A program made the position numbers and the translations under genes. A DNA stretch of 64,000 bases from Oligosphaera ethanolica (GTDB lineage: Bacteria; Verrucomicrobiota; Lentisphaeria; Oligosphaerales; Oligosphaeraceae): NCBI RefSeq assembly GCF_030814695.1, contig NZ_JAUSVL010000001.1:1054001-1118000 (forward strand). Direction: 5' to 3'. Shown here piece after piece: positions 34,486 to 43,493 of this stretch; the first letter of the stretch is position 1, and every line of letters begins with the position of its first letter. The notes under the pieces were generated by a model, which ran no database searches, was not told the origin of the DNA, and saw nothing but the letters and a program-made list of their open reading frames with translations.

Positions 34486-36911
34486 GCTTTGAACCCCATC
34501 CTTTCGAGATGCCCGGCGACCTTTGCTTCCAGGTCGGCGACGCTGGCGGCGAGTTGCGGCAGCGGCGTGTCGTAGCGTTCGGCGAGCTGGCGGATGCGGC
34601 GGGCGAGGGACTGCGACACGCGGTCGAGTTCGTTCTGCACGCCGGCGGCCAAAGCGGGCAGCCACTTGTCGTCCACGACCATGGTTTTGATGTCATCGAC
34701 GCTGAGCCGCGCGTATTGATCGTAGGCGCGCTGGTCGAGTGCGGCGTCAGCGTCTTTGACCTTGTTTTTCAGGTCGCTTTGCTGCTGGTCGAGCCTGGAC
34801 CATTCACGCATGACCTTGGCCTCGTCGGCGTAATCGGGATCGGCTTTGATTTCCTTGAGGCGTCGGCTGACCTCGGCCTTGTTGAGTTTTTCCAGTTCCG
34901 CGAAGGCGCCGTCTTCGCCGCCGTGTTCCTCTTCCAGATCGCCGAGTGCGGCGGCGACGGCGTCCAGGTCGGCCTGGAGCGCGTCCAGCGCGGCCTGTTC
35001 GTCGGCGAAGTAGCGGGCGATGACGGTTGACTTGGGGATCAGATCGCAGGTCCAGCCCTTGTCCTTCAACTCGCCTTTTTTCTTGCCGGTCTTGGCTTCT
35101 TCCAGCACGCGGCGGGTTTCGGCAACCCAGCCATCGGCGGCGATGAGATAGCAGTCGTCCTGCATGGTGTCGGCCCAGTAGTCCATCAGGTGCTGATAGA
35201 GATCGTAGGCATCCAGCAGCGGCGCGGCGCGGATAGCGGCCAGCAGGTCGTCGGCAAGGACGGCGATGAGCTCCTTGGGCTTGTCGTCCTTGCCAAAGCC
35301 TTTCAGCTGCGGGATGGCCCTGGCCTGCCACGCCGCGAAGCTGGCATTGACGGTCGCCTTGAAGGCGTCGAACTCGGCATGCCCGAAGATGGCAGCACGC
35401 GCCTCGGCAATGGGCAGCCGCAGCTGGCAATAGCCGGGGCGGTCAGCCGCCGAAAACAGGGCCGCACGCACGCTTGGAAGGACCTGCCAGTAGGCGGCAA
35501 GGGCGTCGATATCGCGCTCGGGGATGCCGCCGCGCAGATGGGCGGCGATGTCCTGGATATCCTCGGGCTCGGTGCTGTCGATGTAACGCGGTAGATTGAG
35601 GTTGTAGTCGTTCTTCGCGTCGGCGATTTCCTCCAGGGGCACCATGCGCGCGTAGCGCGGGGTGTCGGCCAGGCGCGTGAAGGTATCGACGATGCGATGG
35701 ATGTCCTGCTCGCGGAGGCGGTTCTTATTGCCGTCCTTGAGAAAGTCCTTGGAAGCGTCGATCATAAAGACGCCCTTGCGGGCGTTGGCGTTCTCTTTGT
35801 CGAGAACGAGAATGCAGGCGGGTATGCCCGTGCCGTAAAACAGGTTGGCGGGCAAACCGATGATGCCCTTGAGGTAGCCCGAGTTGACGAGCTTTTTGCG
35901 GATGAGGGCCTCGGCATTGCCCCGAAACAGGACGCCATGCGGCAGGATGCAGGCGGCCTTGCCCGTGCTTTTCATGGAGCGGATGATGTGCAGCAGATAG
36001 GCGTAGTCGCCTTGCTTGGCGGGCGGCTCGCCCCAAGTAAAGCGCTGATAGGGGTCGTTGCCCGGCGTCAGGCCGCTGGACCAGGTCTTGTCGGAAAATG
36101 GCGGATTGGCCACCACGTAGTCGTAGGTGCGCAGCTGCTCGCCATCCTTGAATTTGGGCGCGGCCAGGGTGTTGCCGCTGAGGATGCTCGCGGTGGGGAA
36201 GTCGTGCAGGATCATGTTCATGCGGGCGAGGCCGGCGGTGGTCACGTCCTTCTCCTGGCCCTCCAGGGTGATGTGCCTGCCCGCTTCGGCAGCGACTTTC
36301 AGCAGCAGCGAGCCGGAACCGCAGGTCGGGTCGTACGCTGTCGTGGCCGACACCGTGTTCTTCGGCGAGATGCCGATGACCTTGGCAATGATACGGCTGA
36401 CTTCGGCCGGCGTGTAAAACTGGCCCTTGCTTTTGCCGCTCTCAGTGGCGAAGTGCCGCATCAGGTACTCGTAGGCGTCGCCGAGGATGTCGTCGTGCTC
36501 GGCACGATTCTGCGAGAAGTCCAGCTCGGGCTTCTGGAAGATGCTGATCAGGTTGGTCAGGCGATCCACCATCGCCTTGCCCTCGCCGAGCTTGTTCGGG
36601 TCGTTGAAGTCCGGGAAGTCACTGCGGGCCAGCCGGGAATTGTTATCGATCAACGGCTGGATGATCTGCGTGTTGATCCGGTCGCCGATGTCGCTCTGGC
36701 CCTTGAGCCGGACCATGTCGACAAAGCTCGCGCCCGTGGGAATGCACACCGGCGGTTCGAGCGCGTCGGAGTTCGCGTATTTGTCCGATATGTACTTGAT
36801 GAACAGCATGAACAGGACGTAGTCCTTGTACTGACTGGCGTCCATCCCACCGCGTAATTCATCGCACGACGCCCACAAGGAACTGTAAAGCTGTGATTTC
36901 TTCAAAGCCAT
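34482..36911 (-). CDS. hsdM: Type I restriction-modification DNA methyltransferase subunit
   Basis: The adenine-N6 methylase subunit. The 809-residue protein has the HsdM N-terminal helical domain (SLWASCDELRGGMDASQYKD near the start), the SAM-binding motif YDPTCGSGSLLL (about residue 194) and the catalytic NPPF motif (VVANPPFSDKTW, about 268). It carries a C-terminal extension beyond about residue 460, long and rich in helices with coiled-coil stretches (ALDALQADLDAVAAALGDL and following), which exceeds common HsdM size of about 500 and resembles the long M subunits of some type I systems. It is the first gene of the restriction operon. AAGGA lies 12 bases before the ATG. Its stop overlaps the start of the RhuM-like gene. 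Confidence 0.94.
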   Translation of the reverse strand: MALKKSQLYSSLWASCDELRGGMDASQYKDYVLFMLFIKYISDKYANSDALEPPVCIPTGASFVDMVRLKGQSDIGDRINTQIIQPLIDNNSRLARSDFPDFNDPNKLGEGKAMVDRLTNLISIFQKPELDFSQNRAEHDDILGDAYEYLMRHFATESGKSKGQFYTPAEVSRIIAKVIGISPKNTVSATTAYDPTCGSGSLLLKVAAEAGRHITLEGQEKDVTTAGLARMNMILHDFPTASILSGNTLAAPKFKDGEQLRTYDYVVANPPFSDKTWSSGLTPGNDPYQRFTWGEPPAKQGDYAYLLHIIRSMKSTGKAACILPHGVLFRGNAEALIRKKLVNSGYLKGIIGLPANLFYGTGIPACILVLDKENANARKGVFMIDASKDFLKDGNKNRLREQDIHRIVDTFTRLADTPRYARMVPLEEIADAKNDYNLNLPRYIDSTEPEDIQDIAAHLRGGIPERDIDALAAYWQVLPSVRAALFSAADRPGYCQLRLPIAEARAAIFGHAEFDAFKATVNASFAAWQARAIPQLKGFGKDDKPKELIAVLADDLLAAIRAAPLLDAYDLYQHLMDYWADTMQDDCYLIAADGWVAETRRVLEEAKTGKKKGELKDKGWTCDLIPKSTVIARYFADEQAALDALQADLDAVAAALGDLEEEHGGEDGAFAELEKLNKAEVSRRLKEIKADPDYADEAKVMREWSRLDQQQSDLKNKVKDADAALDQRAYDQYARLSVDDIKTMVVDDKWLPALAAGVQNELDRVSQSLARRIRQLAERYDTPLPQLAASVADLEAKVAGHLERMGFKA

Positions 36912-37392
36912 GACGTCACTAGTCCTTATCGCTATGGCGGCTCAGGCAGGAAAGCGCCCGAGCCGAGTTGTTCTTGAAAGGCATGATGGCCAAAGGTGAC
37001 ACTCGCGCCGGCGGCGAGACGGCTGCGCAAAGCGCGCATGTACAATACCCCTGACACGGCTGCGGACCACAAACCGCCCGCCGCCACTCCACGGCGCCAG
37101 GCAAGGACCGCCAGCCAGCCGACTTGATCGCCCCCACCCCCGCAGCCATTGCATCCCCCATATCAGGCATTGTCTTCTCCAGATGCGCTCGCAGCCACGC
37201 TCCACGGAGCCCCCCCGACGGCATCACGCATCGCGGCCCGCCACCGCCCTCCTCACGCCCGACATCGACATTGTCCGAGCGCAGCAGCAGCCGAAACGCG
37301 GCAGCGTGGCCGAAGCACCTTGAAACGGCCATAAAAGTAGCGCCATCGCACCGTTTTGCCAGTTGCTGCCGCCAGCGAAATGAACGCGCCAG

Positions 37393-37517
37393 GTAACCGG
37401 TCAGTGTACACCCCGGCGCTTCGCTGGGACAATTTGCAGGAAACCCGCGGCCCGCCGCCGCCCAGCCATCCGACCTTGATTTCCGCCGACCTTTACGGCA
37501 TCGGTTTCATAGGAGTA
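37393..37517 (+). repeat. Dispersed repeat family A, copy 2
   Basis: GTAACCGGTCAGTGTACACC through GCGCTTCGCTGGGACAATTT to GGTTTCATAGGAGTAACT. Nearly identical to the copy at the gltD stop. Confidence 0.8.
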
Positions 37518-37534
37518 ACTATTCATGCGGCGGG

Positions 37535-37630
37535 GGAGACGGGCCGGGTACGGTCGGCGTGGATGACGAGGACGGTTTATTGAGCCGTCTTGTCGGAGTG
37601 GGCGAGACGCCCACTCCACGGCCGCGAGAC
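37535..37630 (-). repeat. Family E unit, reversed
   Basis: The reverse complement of the 91-bp unit tandemly repeated at 21487-21720, including GGAGTGGGCG and its complement around a changed loop (AGA). Confidence 0.7.
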
Positions 37631-37857
37631 GTAATCGGTAAGTAACCACTCCGGTGGGGTAAACACCGGGGACAATTTGCAGGAACCCCACGGCCCGCCG
37701 CCGCCCAGCCATCCGACCTTGATTTCCGCCGACCTTTACGGCATCGGTTTCATAGGAGTGTACACCCCGGCGCTTCGCTGGGACCATTTGCAGGATACCC
37801 ACGGCCAGTCGCCGCCCATATGGGAGACTAACCAGGCAGCAAGTTTCATAGGAGTGA
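37631..37857 (+). repeat. Two family A copies joined head to tail
   Basis: The first copy (from GTAATCGGTAAGTAACCACT) ends CATAGGAGTG at 37760 and the next starts at once with GTGTACACCCCGGCGCTTCG, sharing the last bases. The second copy has a diverged centre and ends TTTCATAGGAGTGATTG at about 37857. Confidence 0.75.
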
Positions 37858-37924
37858 TTGATATTTGTTGTCCCGGCGGCCGTTTTGAACACCCCGCCGC
37901 ATACCGTCATCCCGGTGGTATTTG

Positions 37925-38350
37925 AGCGCTGAAAGCGCGATCGATGATAGCCCAGGGCAAGCGACGCCGAAGGCGGAGCGTCGCCCTGGGTAGAGCGCAA
38001 GTATTGTTCGTGTTCCTCGGCCTCTTTGGCCCCAGTCGGCTTCGCCGACTGGGGCCAAAGAGGCAATGGAACGATGTGTCTTCCCTTTCCTGTACCTAAG
38101 CGCCCTGCACGGTGTTTTTTTAGGCCGCCCCTACGGGGCTCCTATCGGATAGGACTCCTACCCAGGGCGACGCGCCCTGCAGGCGCTTGCCCTGGGCTGT
38201 CTTAGGCCGCGCCTTTGGCGCTGAAAACCAAAGGCCGCAAGAAAGCTTGGTAGCAATGGCTGACCAATTACGGGTAAGATATTCTGGGCCGCATTTGTTG
38301 CTTTGAAAAGGGAAGTTTTGATTGAAAATCGAAAAAAGCTGAACTGCTTA
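37925..38350 (+). repeat. Composite repeat block X, copy 1 (contains family C)
   Basis: Bases run from GCGCTGAAAGCGC through the CCCAGGGC stem, the GGCCCCAGTCGGC hairpin, ACGATGTGTCTTCCC, TGTTTTTTTAGG, a second CCCAGGGC/GCCCTGGG hairpin and finally TTGAAAATCGAAAAAAGCTG. The same order is found at 52095-52640, where a 121-bp insertion is present. Confidence 0.8.
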
Positions 38351-38976
38351 ACGCCTTGCGGCCTTCGCCTCGCGACAGCCGCAAGGCGCTGAGCGTCAGC
38401 AGCTGTGAGCATGGTCTGGAATTTTCTCCGCTGTTTACGCGGAAGTCATGTCTATTTTTGGCTAAAGCAAGGCTGATAAAAACGCTTGCGCAGGCGAAAA
38501 TCGTTTGGTGCTCCTTTTCGGATGACCTCGAACGAATTGAACTGCTGGAGCGAGTCCCTACGGTGCCTATTTCGTCATCTGACGTCTCTGCCCCGGCGCC
38601 GGTTGCCGCCATGTCAGTGACAGCCAGACAAATCCCCAGGTGCATACAAGCCCAGACCTCTGCCGTGCGCTCTGGAGCGGAAAATTTTGCCCGCACCGCA
38701 TCCTCAAGGAGCAACGCTGGCAAGAAATCAAACAATGCGTCAAGAAGGCCATGCCACATTATGCACCCATGCCGGGTCTTAGGAGGGTGCATTGAGCAAG
38801 CGCCACCAAGCCCGACCAGGGCAGATGGAAGAGCTCTCAGAGAATCATAAAAATAAAACCATCGTTTCAAATATTTGTTTTAAACCGGCGTTTCATGGTT
38901 AGTGATCGCCAAAGTGCGGCCACCAAGGTTTGCGTGATCAGGAGTAGCAGGACATACCAACCCAGGAGGAACGACC

Positions 38977-39432
38977 ATGAAGAAACACCACACAACTTAT
39001 TTTGCAGCCCTCGTTCTCGGCGCCGGCGTCTTGATGGCCAGCAATGTCCAGGCCGGCGGTCATCACCGTGAGCGCCATCCGGATTTGCGTCTGGCGGTAG
39101 ACATCATTGGCACCATCCTCTACGCGGCATCGCCCAAAACCGTCGTGGTTGCGCCAGAGCCAACACGAACCTATGTCGTAACCGAACCGGTCTGCCGCCC
39201 ACGCACAGTGATTGTTACCGAACCGGTCTGCCGCCCACGCACGGTGGTTGTGAGCAGCAGCTACTGCCCGGCGCCCGTGGTCTATCATCGCCCGGCGCCC
39301 GTGGTCTATCATCGCCCGGCGCCCGTGATCCACCACCGTTCAAGCGGCCACTTCGATAGCGGTCGCGGGAACCATGACCGCGGTCGCGGCAATCACGTCA
39401 CCGTCCGCCACGGCGGACGTCGCGGCCGCTGA
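38977..39432 (+). CDS. Small secreted His/Pro-rich repeat protein
   Basis: A 151-residue exported protein of unknown role. Residues 1-26 are a signal peptide (cleavage after NVQA). The mature part has two tandem repeats: TEPVCRPRTV(I/V)V twice (36-bp DNA unit, about 39180-39250) and PAPVVYHR two to three times (24-bp unit), followed by a Gly/Arg/His-rich tail (GRGNHDRGRGNH). Cysteines in the repeats could bind metal or form cross-links; a cell-envelope or surface role is a guess. The ATG has AGGAGGAACGACC directly upstream, an excellent ribosome site, and a strong terminator follows, so this is a monocistronic, probably well-expressed gene. Confidence 0.8.
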   Translation: MKKHHTTYFAALVLGAGVLMASNVQAGGHHRERHPDLRLAVDIIGTILYAASPKTVVVAPEPTRTYVVTEPVCRPRTVIVTEPVCRPRTVVVSSSYCPAPVVYHRPAPVVYHRPAPVIHHRSSGHFDSGRGNHDRGRGNHVTVRHGGRRGR

Positions 39433-39461
39433 GTAGGAATCTCACAACCGCACCGCAGCAC

Positions 39462-39504
39462 CTGCGCCCGGCTGGAACCCCTTCCAGCCGGGCGCAGTTT
39501 TTTT
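39462..39504 (+). terminator. Strong intrinsic terminator
   Basis: CTGCGCCCGGCTGGAA and TTCCAGCCGGGCGCAG form a perfect 16-bp stem with a CCCC loop, followed by seven Ts. It lies 30 bases after the stop of the small secreted protein. Confidence 0.95.
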
Positions 39505-39655
39505 GGTGCAAGTAAGAATCGCGCCAGAGGGCGGTTGCAGTCTTTGCGCACAACTTGGACGCCGCGACGGCACTTGCCAATCTGGCGCGACAACCCGACC
39601 AGCGGCATTTCTGCCTCGCCGTCACGAGTGCCTGGAGGCTCCCCCCTTGCCGGCG

Positions 39656-40969
39656 CTACTTGCGTTTGGCCAGCCACGCCTGCAGTTGCCGGATACTCTC
39701 GTCGAGTTCCGGACTAGGCGACATTTTCCGTGCCTCCTGCAGCTGTTGCAACGCCTCGGCCCAGTCTTCCCGGGCCATCGCGACGCGAGCCAGGGCCATG
39801 CGGGCTTCACGGGTAAATTCCGGGAGCAGCCGCGCGCGCGCGAAGCAGTCCTCGGCTGCCACCAGCTGACCATCGTCCAGAGCCAAGCGCCCCAGCGCGA
39901 GCAGCGCCGCGCCATCAAGGGGGTTTGCCGCCAACACCTGCCGCAGATAGGACCCGGCGGCGGTGCTGTCACCCGCCAGCAGGGCCAGTTGGGACTGGAG
40001 ACGGCCGTAGGCGCCGCGGTCATCACCAGTCAACGCCGTCCCATCCCCGAGCAGTGCCAGCACCCGCCGCGCCTCTTCCTCGGCACCAGCGGCCAGCAGC
40101 GCTTGCGCGCAGCGCAACAACAGCCCCGGCGGTGCGTCAACGCCCGCGCGAGCCTGGCTCTCCAGCTGCTGCGCCGCCAGCCGATAGAGTTTCTCCGACA
40201 AAAACAACTCGAACAGTGTCTCCTGCATGCTGTCCGTCGCCACGGCGAAGCGCCGCGCCACGTCCAGCACAGCCATCGCCTCGCGATTGCGCCCGGCCTG
40301 CAGCTCCGCGTTGGCGATGACGCCCCACAGCCAAGTCTCCGTCGGCGCCGCGAGCACCTCGCTGCGGGCCAGTAACGCCGCATCAGCCAGGCGCCCCTGC
40401 TCGGCCAGGGCCTGAATGAGCATCAGCCGGCAGGAACGATCCTCGGGCCGCCACAGCAGCGCCTGCCGGCAGGCTCCCTCGGCAGCCAACGCATGGCCCC
40501 GCTCCAGCTCACAGCGCGCCAACAACGACCACAACTCGCCAGTGTCCAGACCGTGTGTCGTCGCCAACAGCACGCGCAGTTCCTGCGCTGCGGGCGTGTG
40601 CTCGCCCTGCATCACCAGCAACTTCGCCACATTCAGTCGCGCACGATGAAAATCAGGCGCGCGTTCGCACGCATCGCGAAATGCCGCCAGGGCCGCGCCG
40701 CGCTCCTCGGCACGAAGAAGAAAAACGCCGCGCGCAAATGGCAGCGCCGCGCTGCTCTCTGCGGTCGTCGCCGCCCGCAGCAGCTCGGCTGCCGCCGCCG
40801 GTGCCATACCCTCGGCCTGCTGCAGCAAAGACGCTTCGGCCTCGCTCAAGCCCGGCTCGACAGCATGAGCCAGCACGCCCAAAAAACCGGCCAGTAGCGC
40901 GCAACCAAAACCGAGCCAGCGCAACCGGCCAAGCCTGCCCATACACAATAAATTCCACGGCATCTTCAT
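39656..40969 (-). CDS. TPR-repeat protein with N-terminal membrane/signal segment
   Basis: A 437-residue protein made almost wholly of tetratricopeptide-like helical pairs: units recur about every 34 residues, with the consensus small-residue pattern (for example LWSLLARCELERGHALAAEG, GALLALGRLALDDGQLVAAE, ARMALARVAMAREDWAEALQ). Residues 13-32 are a hydrophobic segment (LRWLGFGCALLAGFLGVLAHA) that serves as signal peptide or anchor, putting the TPR part outside the cytoplasm. The ATG at 40969 is the first ATG of the frame; a second at 40963 is possible and ribosome signals are weak. Partner proteins are unknown. It is convergent with the small secreted protein gene. Confidence 0.75.
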   Translation of the reverse strand: MKMPWNLLCMGRLGRLRWLGFGCALLAGFLGVLAHAVEPGLSEAEASLLQQAEGMAPAAAAELLRAATTAESSAALPFARGVFLLRAEERGAALAAFRDACERAPDFHRARLNVAKLLVMQGEHTPAAQELRVLLATTHGLDTGELWSLLARCELERGHALAAEGACRQALLWRPEDRSCRLMLIQALAEQGRLADAALLARSEVLAAPTETWLWGVIANAELQAGRNREAMAVLDVARRFAVATDSMQETLFELFLSEKLYRLAAQQLESQARAGVDAPPGLLLRCAQALLAAGAEEEARRVLALLGDGTALTGDDRGAYGRLQSQLALLAGDSTAAGSYLRQVLAANPLDGAALLALGRLALDDGQLVAAEDCFARARLLPEFTREARMALARVAMAREDWAEALQQLQEARKMSPSPELDESIRQLQAWLAKRK

Positions 40970-41695
40970 GTTATACACTTTTCCAATACAACAATTACAC
41001 GACAAAGGTAATTACACATAAGGACAACTGCAGTCGTCACTTGCAACAAACGAAGAAAATGCATTTTACAGATGAATAGACTTCACCGCCCAAAGGGCGG
41101 CGACACGTGTTACCGGCAACGAAAAAACGCCGCCGATGCAGAGGGTCGGACATGATGACTGGAGCTAAGTATATCATCTGCTGCCAGCCATAACAACCAG
41201 CCCCATGCCTGTTCACACCGGCAGCAATGACCAAATCCCCCCCCAGAAACTCAGCTCCAGAGCCGCAACAACGCCAACAACGCCCCCGCACCGGGCCGAA
41301 ACCCCTCACATAGCAGAATAAGCGGCGCCGACGCGTGACATAAGCAATAGCCCCCGACAAATAGCCACAGGCAACTTTCTGCCCGGCACACGAAAATCAC
41401 CCTGGCAGCAATGAGTTGCATTACTGCATGAAAAATGCATTCAATGCAATTTTAATAACAAAAAACAATGCACTAAATCGCACAAAGAAAAGACGAAAAA
41501 TACACACCGGGAAACATCAGATTTCATCTATTACAAGTGTAATAATCTATTATTCAGCAAATTATAAATTTTCATAACAAGTCACAAAATGCTGTTATCA
41601 CCCACTTTTTTCATATTTTTATCATTGCAATTAAATGAAAGACATTATACATTCCGGTCAATGAAGCACTCCGCGCGGGGTGCAAGAGGAAACCC
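40970..41695. other. AT-richer intergenic stretch
   Basis: Between a minus-strand and a plus-strand gene, so it should contain two divergent promoters. Bases 41400-41645 are strikingly AT-rich for this genome (poly-A and poly-T patches, TTACAAGTGTAATAATCTAT). No gene, no family A-E repeat and no clear -35/-10 pair were recognised. The lower GC could mark a regulatory region or a transferred piece. Confidence 0.6.
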
Positions 41696-42202
41696 ATGGG
41701 AAACCAGGAAAGGCAAAAGGACATGGTAGTTCACGACAACGCGCAGTTCACCCGTCTCACCTTCGATGGCACCTTCACCCAGGAAATCCGCGATGCCCTG
41801 CACCGGAAGCGTATTGAGCTGGGGCTGCCCTTCCAGAATGTCGCCAAATTTTTCGGCATCAACTGGTCGACCTTTCGCAAGTGGGAGCAAGGGCCGACCC
41901 TGCAATGCGAAATCAGCTATCGCCCCGTCATCGAGAAGTTCATCAATGGCGATCTTGATGAAGAAATCAACGACTTGTTCACCTACAAACCGTACGTCAC
42001 CCTCAGTGGCAGTCGCCAGGCCCTTCCCGAAAACATCAATCTGTGTCTGGAACGCATTGGCAGCGCCTACGCCCTCTGCCGCAATCGCCCCGAACTGCGC
42101 GAGGAAATTCTCCACTTGGTAGACAAGGTGACCTTCAAGGCCCTTGAAGACCTCCTTAACCACCATGCCGGCGAAGAACTACTGCCCAAAAGCAGCCGCT
42201 AA
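41696..42202 (+). CDS. HTH-type DNA-binding protein (Cro/C1-like)
   Basis: The 168-residue protein has an N-terminal helix-turn-helix segment of the XRE type: EIRDALHRKRIELGLPFQNVAKFF, then GINWSTFRKWEQG (residues about 28-63), where the second recognition helix is clear. The rest (residues 70-168) is helical and acidic without a known domain. The ATG is preceded by AAGAGGAAACCC, a fair ribosome site. It stands alone behind an AT-rich region and in front of a terminator, so it is probably monocistronic and may regulate itself; a target cannot be named. The DNA-binding call rests on the HTH pattern only. Confidence 0.68.
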   Translation: MGNQERQKDMVVHDNAQFTRLTFDGTFTQEIRDALHRKRIELGLPFQNVAKFFGINWSTFRKWEQGPTLQCEISYRPVIEKFINGDLDEEINDLFTYKPYVTLSGSRQALPENINLCLERIGSAYALCRNRPELREEILHLVDKVTFKALEDLLNHHAGEELLPKSSR

Positions 42203-42237
42203 AACCTGCCCGCCACGCGATCCGTTAGCGGCAGCAG

Positions 42238-42280
42238 AAAGGCCCGCAGCGACCACGTCGCTACAGGCCTTTACTATTTT
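42238..42280 (+). terminator. Intrinsic terminator between convergent genes
   Basis: AAAGGCCCGCAGCGAC pairs with GTCGCTACAGGCCTTT (two mismatched or wobble positions) around a three-base loop, then ACTATTTT. It serves the HTH gene and perhaps also the convergent iron-sulfur operon. Confidence 0.75.
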
Positions 42281-42345
42281 CATCGTGGCTTATGCTGCCG
42301 CGATGGCCGTGCCAGCGGCATACTGTCGCCGGCACGGAGAACGCC

Positions 42346-43476
42346 TCACCACTGACCGGCGTCTTTGTCCGGATCTTGGTAAAGCTCGTTCAGGGCCTTC
42401 TTCTCGACGATACCGCCAGTCTGGTCTTCTTCCGGCGGGCAGAGTTCCCACTTGGGCCCCGGGAAGACTGGCGTCTGGAAGTTGTTCTGAGGAATGTTTT
42501 TGGTCTTCTCCTGGAACTCCATGCAGGCGCGGATGCAGCCTTTGGCGCCACAAACCGCCAGATAGCCGCAATGGCTGGATACCTGCATGATGTAGGGATA
42601 ACCCATGGTACCCGGAAATTCCGGGTTTTGCCGATGCCACTGAGCCCGTCCCAACGAATGAGTGATCTTGTAGGCGAGCTCCTCAGACATCGTCGTGTCA
42701 GTGATGTCGAGGTTGAAGCCGGGGAAGTAGCGCTTCAGGAATGGCGAGGCCTTGTAGTTGATGCCATGATGCGTCGCCGTACAGCGGCCCATATTGACAT
42801 CGCCCCATTCGTATTCCTGGCCTTCGATGTTGATCTTGATGCTCGGGCCACCCTTGGGCGGAATGGCGTTGCCGGGGCAATCCTTCACGCACTTCATGCA
42901 GCGCTTGCACAAGGTGCCAGGCTTGATCAGCGGGTCGGGCTCCAGCACCGCGTCCGTCAAAATCGTGCCGAGGCGCACGCGCGGACCAAAGACCGGATGC
43001 AGAAAGACCTTCGACCAACCCATCTCACCCAGGCCACAGGCCATGCCCGCGATGCGCACCTGAATCTGCACGTCCGGGGATGGCCGGCCGGGGATCGGAT
43101 CGGGATTGTTCGGATAGGTCTCCGGCACGCCCGGATAGACCGGCACCGCCTCGAAACCGCATTCCTCAATGAAGCGGCTGAGTTCGTCCGTCACGATCGG
43201 CCGGAACAACGTGTTCAGACGATTGTAGGCGTAATACGTGTAGTTGTTCCAATGCGTGCCTTCCGTAATGCCACGATAGGTGCTTCGCGGGATCGGCTGC
43301 ACAATCGATATCACCGACTTGCAGTCCGGAAAGATATTCAGCGGGTGCATCCGCTCCGGCGCTTCCGCAAAGCGTTCGATGTTGGCAACGCCGACGACGT
43401 CCACGCCGCCACCGCCACCGCCGATCTTCATCGCCAGGTCCTTCAACATCTTTGACGTCAAGACTTTTGCTGACAT
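42346..43476 (-). CDS. QueG/reductive-dehalogenase-like 4Fe-4S protein (paralogue 1)
   Basis: A 376-residue iron-sulfur protein. Its N-terminal half (VDVVGVANIERF, ISIVQPIPRSTYRGI) and its middle (IAGMACGLGEMGWSKVFLHP, FGPRVRLGTILTDA) follow the pattern of epoxyqueuosine reductase QueG and reductive dehalogenases. A ferredoxin motif CKRCMKCVKDCPGNAI (about residues 188-203) is followed by a longer C-terminal part with HCGYLAVCGAKGCIRACMEF, which can hold a second cluster. No Tat signal is seen. It is the last of three tandem paralogues and is longer than the others. The substrate is unknown; a full QueG role is unlikely for all three at once. Confidence 0.78.
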   Translation of the reverse strand: MSAKVLTSKMLKDLAMKIGGGGGGVDVVGVANIERFAEAPERMHPLNIFPDCKSVISIVQPIPRSTYRGITEGTHWNNYTYYAYNRLNTLFRPIVTDELSRFIEECGFEAVPVYPGVPETYPNNPDPIPGRPSPDVQIQVRIAGMACGLGEMGWSKVFLHPVFGPRVRLGTILTDAVLEPDPLIKPGTLCKRCMKCVKDCPGNAIPPKGGPSIKINIEGQEYEWGDVNMGRCTATHHGINYKASPFLKRYFPGFNLDITDTTMSEELAYKITHSLGRAQWHRQNPEFPGTMGYPYIMQVSSHCGYLAVCGAKGCIRACMEFQEKTKNIPQNNFQTPVFPGPKWELCPPEEDQTGGIVEKKALNELYQDPDKDAGQW

Positions 43477-43493
43477 GCTGAGCTCCTCCAGAG

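Larger units (their letters stand above)
36912..38976. other. 2-kb gene-poor repeat region
   Basis: No coding sequence is supported. Bases 36912-37390 (upstream of hsdM) show no repeat or gene. Bases 37393-37860 hold three family A copies with a reversed family E copy between. Bases 37925-38350 form a block related to 52095-52640. Bases 38350-38930 are unassigned: open frames occur on both strands but lack any family resemblance or ribosome site. Just before 38977 lies the strong AGGAGG site of the next gene. Confidence 0.65.

Noticed and set aside
36919-37332. 137-codon minus-strand frame upstream of hsdM
   Set aside because: No motif, no ribosome site; the amino-acid composition looks like GC-rich non-coding DNA.
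38268-38870. 200-codon minus-strand frame and the overlapping plus-strand frame
   Set aside because: Neither shows a family motif, a ribosome site or sensible composition; part lies in the repeat block X that also occurs at 52.6 kb.
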